The notes under the pieces were generated by a model. That model made no database searches. It saw only the letters and a program-made list of their open reading frames with translations, and was not told the origin of the DNA. From Geojedonia litorea (lineage in GTDB: Bacteria > Bacteroidota > Bacteroidia > Flavobacteriales > Flavobacteriaceae), in the NCBI RefSeq assembly GCF_042654525.1, contig NZ_JBHSGP010000014.1, forward strand, positions 1,364,001-1,428,000: a DNA stretch of 64,000 bases. The letters are read 5' to 3'. The position numbers and the translations under genes are program-made. Position 1 is the stretch's first letter, and the number at the start of each line of letters is the position of its first letter. Of the stretch, positions 62,544-64,000 are shown piece by piece.

Positions 62544-63641
62544 CTATGTTGTTCCTAAAACGGTCTGTTCCATGATATAGTCGACCACTTTAGTTAAATC
62601 TTTCGTCTCTTTATAAATCGCTAATTGTCTGTCGGCACCAGTGCCATTTTTCAGCATGGTTTTGACATATTCCACTTCTTTTCTTGAACCTAATTCATCA
62701 ACCACGTCATCAATAAAATCAAGTAATTCTAACATTAAGTCTTTGGTGTTAACTTCACATTCTTTGCCAAAATCAATCATCTTGCCATCTAATCCATATC
62801 TACTGGCACGCCATTTATTTTCATTAATTAATGCGCGATGATAAACAATGAAATTCAAATTTTGAGTCTTTAATTTATAAAGTTTGACCACTAAAGCTTG
62901 TATCAGTGCAGAAATACTAATGGTTTCGTCAATAGTCATTGGCACATCACAAATCCTGACTTCCAAAGTTGGGAAAAAGGGATGTACTCGAATATCCCAC
63001 CATATCTTTTTAGGGTTATCTATGCATTTGGTTTTTACCAACAGATTTACGTAGTTTTCATAATCAGTTAGGTTATCAAACACACCAGGAATCCCAGTTC
63101 GTGGGAATTTATCAAACACTTTAGACCTGTATGATTTAAACCCGGTATTTCGACCTTCCCAAAATGGCGAATTGGTAGATAAAGCATACAAATGTGGCAA
63201 AAAATAGCGCATGGCATTAGTTAAATGAAGTGCCAATTGTTTATCAGCGATACCAACATGTACGTGAAGGCCGAAAATTAAATTTGAACGTGCTGCATCT
63301 TGAAGCTCATTCACAATTTCATCATAGCGCGGATTGGGAGTGATCAATTGTTTTTGCCAAGCAGAGAAGGGATGAGTGCCGGCGGCTCCAATTCTATAAC
63401 CAAGTTCTTTTGAAATATCAGATATTGATTTACGTAAATGGGTTATTTCTGTTCTCGCTTCTGTAATGTCATTGCAAATATTAGTGCCTACTTCAACGAC
63501 AGCTTGATGCATCTCGGCTTTCACTTGTTCATTTAAGTGCTTTGCCGCTTCAACAACAATTTTTTGATCGTGGGAAACTAATTCTCTAGTATCTGGGTCA
63601 ATAACCTGATATTCTTCTTCTATGCCTAGCGTGAACTTCAT
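62544..63641 (-). CDS. GCS2-type carboxylate-amine ligase (YbdK-like)
   Basis: 365 residues. Starts with the family hallmark FTLGIEEEYQVIDP (metal Glu cluster). Further features: TEARTEI, GTHPFSAW, IFGLHVHVGIADK, RVHPFFPTLEVRICDVPMTIDE and NKWRASRYGLDG. The fold is glutamine-synthetase-like; E. coli YbdK has weak gamma-glutamylcysteine ligase activity. The cluster context argues for ligation of an unknown substrate. Ends 5 bases before the GATase gene. Confidence 0.9.
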   Translation of the reverse strand: MKFTLGIEEEYQVIDPDTRELVSHDQKIVVEAAKHLNEQVKAEMHQAVVEVGTNICNDITEARTEITHLRKSISDISKELGYRIGAAGTHPFSAWQKQLITPNPRYDEIVNELQDAARSNLIFGLHVHVGIADKQLALHLTNAMRYFLPHLYALSTNSPFWEGRNTGFKSYRSKVFDKFPRTGIPGVFDNLTDYENYVNLLVKTKCIDNPKKIWWDIRVHPFFPTLEVRICDVPMTIDETISISALIQALVVKLYKLKTQNLNFIVYHRALINENKWRASRYGLDGKMIDFGKECEVNTKDLMLELLDFIDDVVDELGSRKEVEYVKTMLKNGTGADRQLAIYKETKDLTKVVDYIMEQTVLGTT

Positions 63642-63650
63642 ACAACTAAC

Positions 63651-64000
63651 TTATTTAAGCGGTGTTTTTTTACCTAAAATTTGATCCTTAATGAAAGTTC
63701 CCCAAGTAAGATTCATTTTGCCTTTCTTGTATTGTTTAGCTTTTTCAATGGCCATATTGGCGGCATTTTCAACGATCCAATCAAAATTTTCTTGTCCCAC
63801 AGAATGTACATCAGCATCTGGTGCAGGATTACAGAAATCAATAGCATAGGGAATACCATCTCTTACCGCAAATTCTACAGTGTTGAAGTCATATCCAAGA
63901 GCCTTATTCAATCGAATACAGTATTTTTTAACAAGATCTAACAATTCTTGCTTTACGGGCGGGCCATCAATGACATAGCGTAAATGATGAGGATTTCGAG
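63651..64000 (-). CDS. RimK-like ATP-grasp ligase, C-terminal part (cut by window edge)
   Basis: About 116 residues visible of a longer gene entering from beyond 64000; frame open at the edge (no start inside). YDFNTVEFAVRDGIPYAIDFCNPAPDAD carries the ATP-grasp Mg ligands (Glu and the DFxNPAPD type Asn/Asp); RNPHHLRYVIDG precedes it. Tail is basic. It ends 9 bases before the GCS2 ATG, so it heads the operon 64000-60513. Confidence 0.8.
   Translation of the reverse strand, partial: RNPHHLRYVIDGPPVKQELLDLVKKYCIRLNKALGYDFNTVEFAVRDGIPYAIDFCNPAPDADVHSVGQENFDWIVENAANMAIEKAKQYKKGKMNLTWGTFIKDQILGKKTPLK

Noticed and set aside
1..64000. tRNA, rRNA or CRISPR arrays
   Set aside because: No cloverleaf-type sequences, rRNA segments or regularly spaced direct repeats were seen by eye on either strand; a tRNAscan or CRISPR run was not possible.

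Overview
The window comes from a low-GC member of the Bacteroidota, almost certainly the family Flavobacteriaceae. Evidence: TAnnTTTG -7 promoter boxes instead of sigma70 -10 boxes, few Shine-Dalgarno sites, TTG/GTG starts, a TonB-dependent receptor with a carboxypeptidase-like N-terminal domain, an XrtF-type exosortase with its partner, DUF6090 and HYC_CC_PP proteins, and the order purH-mreB-mreC-mreD-PBP2-rodA. It looks chromosomal. No rRNA, tRNA, phage or CRISPR was seen.

Layout. 1-10.7 kb: end of a beta-propeller sensor gene (cut by the window edge), a possible structured RNA (965-1080), apbE, methyltransferase/cupin/map, gpmI, an M48 peptidase, pepE, two tandem paralogous surface-type proteins and tatA. 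10.7-19 kb: a one-strand kynurenine catabolic operon (kynU, kmo, 2-aminomuconate deaminase, aldehyde dehydrogenase, SDR, 3-hydroxyanthranilate dioxygenase, ACMSD-like decarboxylase, O-methyltransferase), interrupted by a GIY-YIG nuclease ORF bounded by perfect 24-bp inverted repeats. 19-38 kb: housekeeping and envelope genes (MFS, msrA, Nif3-like, lpxK, hybrid kinase, gap, lipA, Nramp-like, glycosyltransferase, two ECF sigma factors, one with an anti-sigma gene, murB, aminotransferase, PDZ-aspartyl protease). 38-50 kb: valS, the rod-shape operon behind purH, a MacB-type permease and a fRMsr-like GAF protein. 50.3-54.5 kb: XrtF exosortase pair, then a predicted copper-handling set (HYC_CC_PP protein, TonB receptor with a Cys-Cys plug, HMA protein). 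54.7-64 kb: two converging gene sets, esterase / M17 aminopeptidase / ATP-grasp on + and ATP-grasp / GCS2 carboxylate-amine ligase / class I amidotransferase / ATP-grasp on -. Between them lie two small cassette-like units with matching boundary motifs.

How the genes fit together. The kynurenine operon should convert kynurenine to 4-oxalocrotonate through 3-hydroxyanthranilate and 2-aminomuconate. The mre/PBP2/RodA block builds the lateral wall, with murB supplying precursor elsewhere in the window. The amidoligase neighbourhood at 54.7-64 kb is the best candidate for an undescribed system: three ATP-grasp proteins, a GCS2 ligase, an amidotransferase-like protein, a peptidase and an esterase suggest synthesis and turnover of an unknown peptide-like or amide product. 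That is inference from families and position only.
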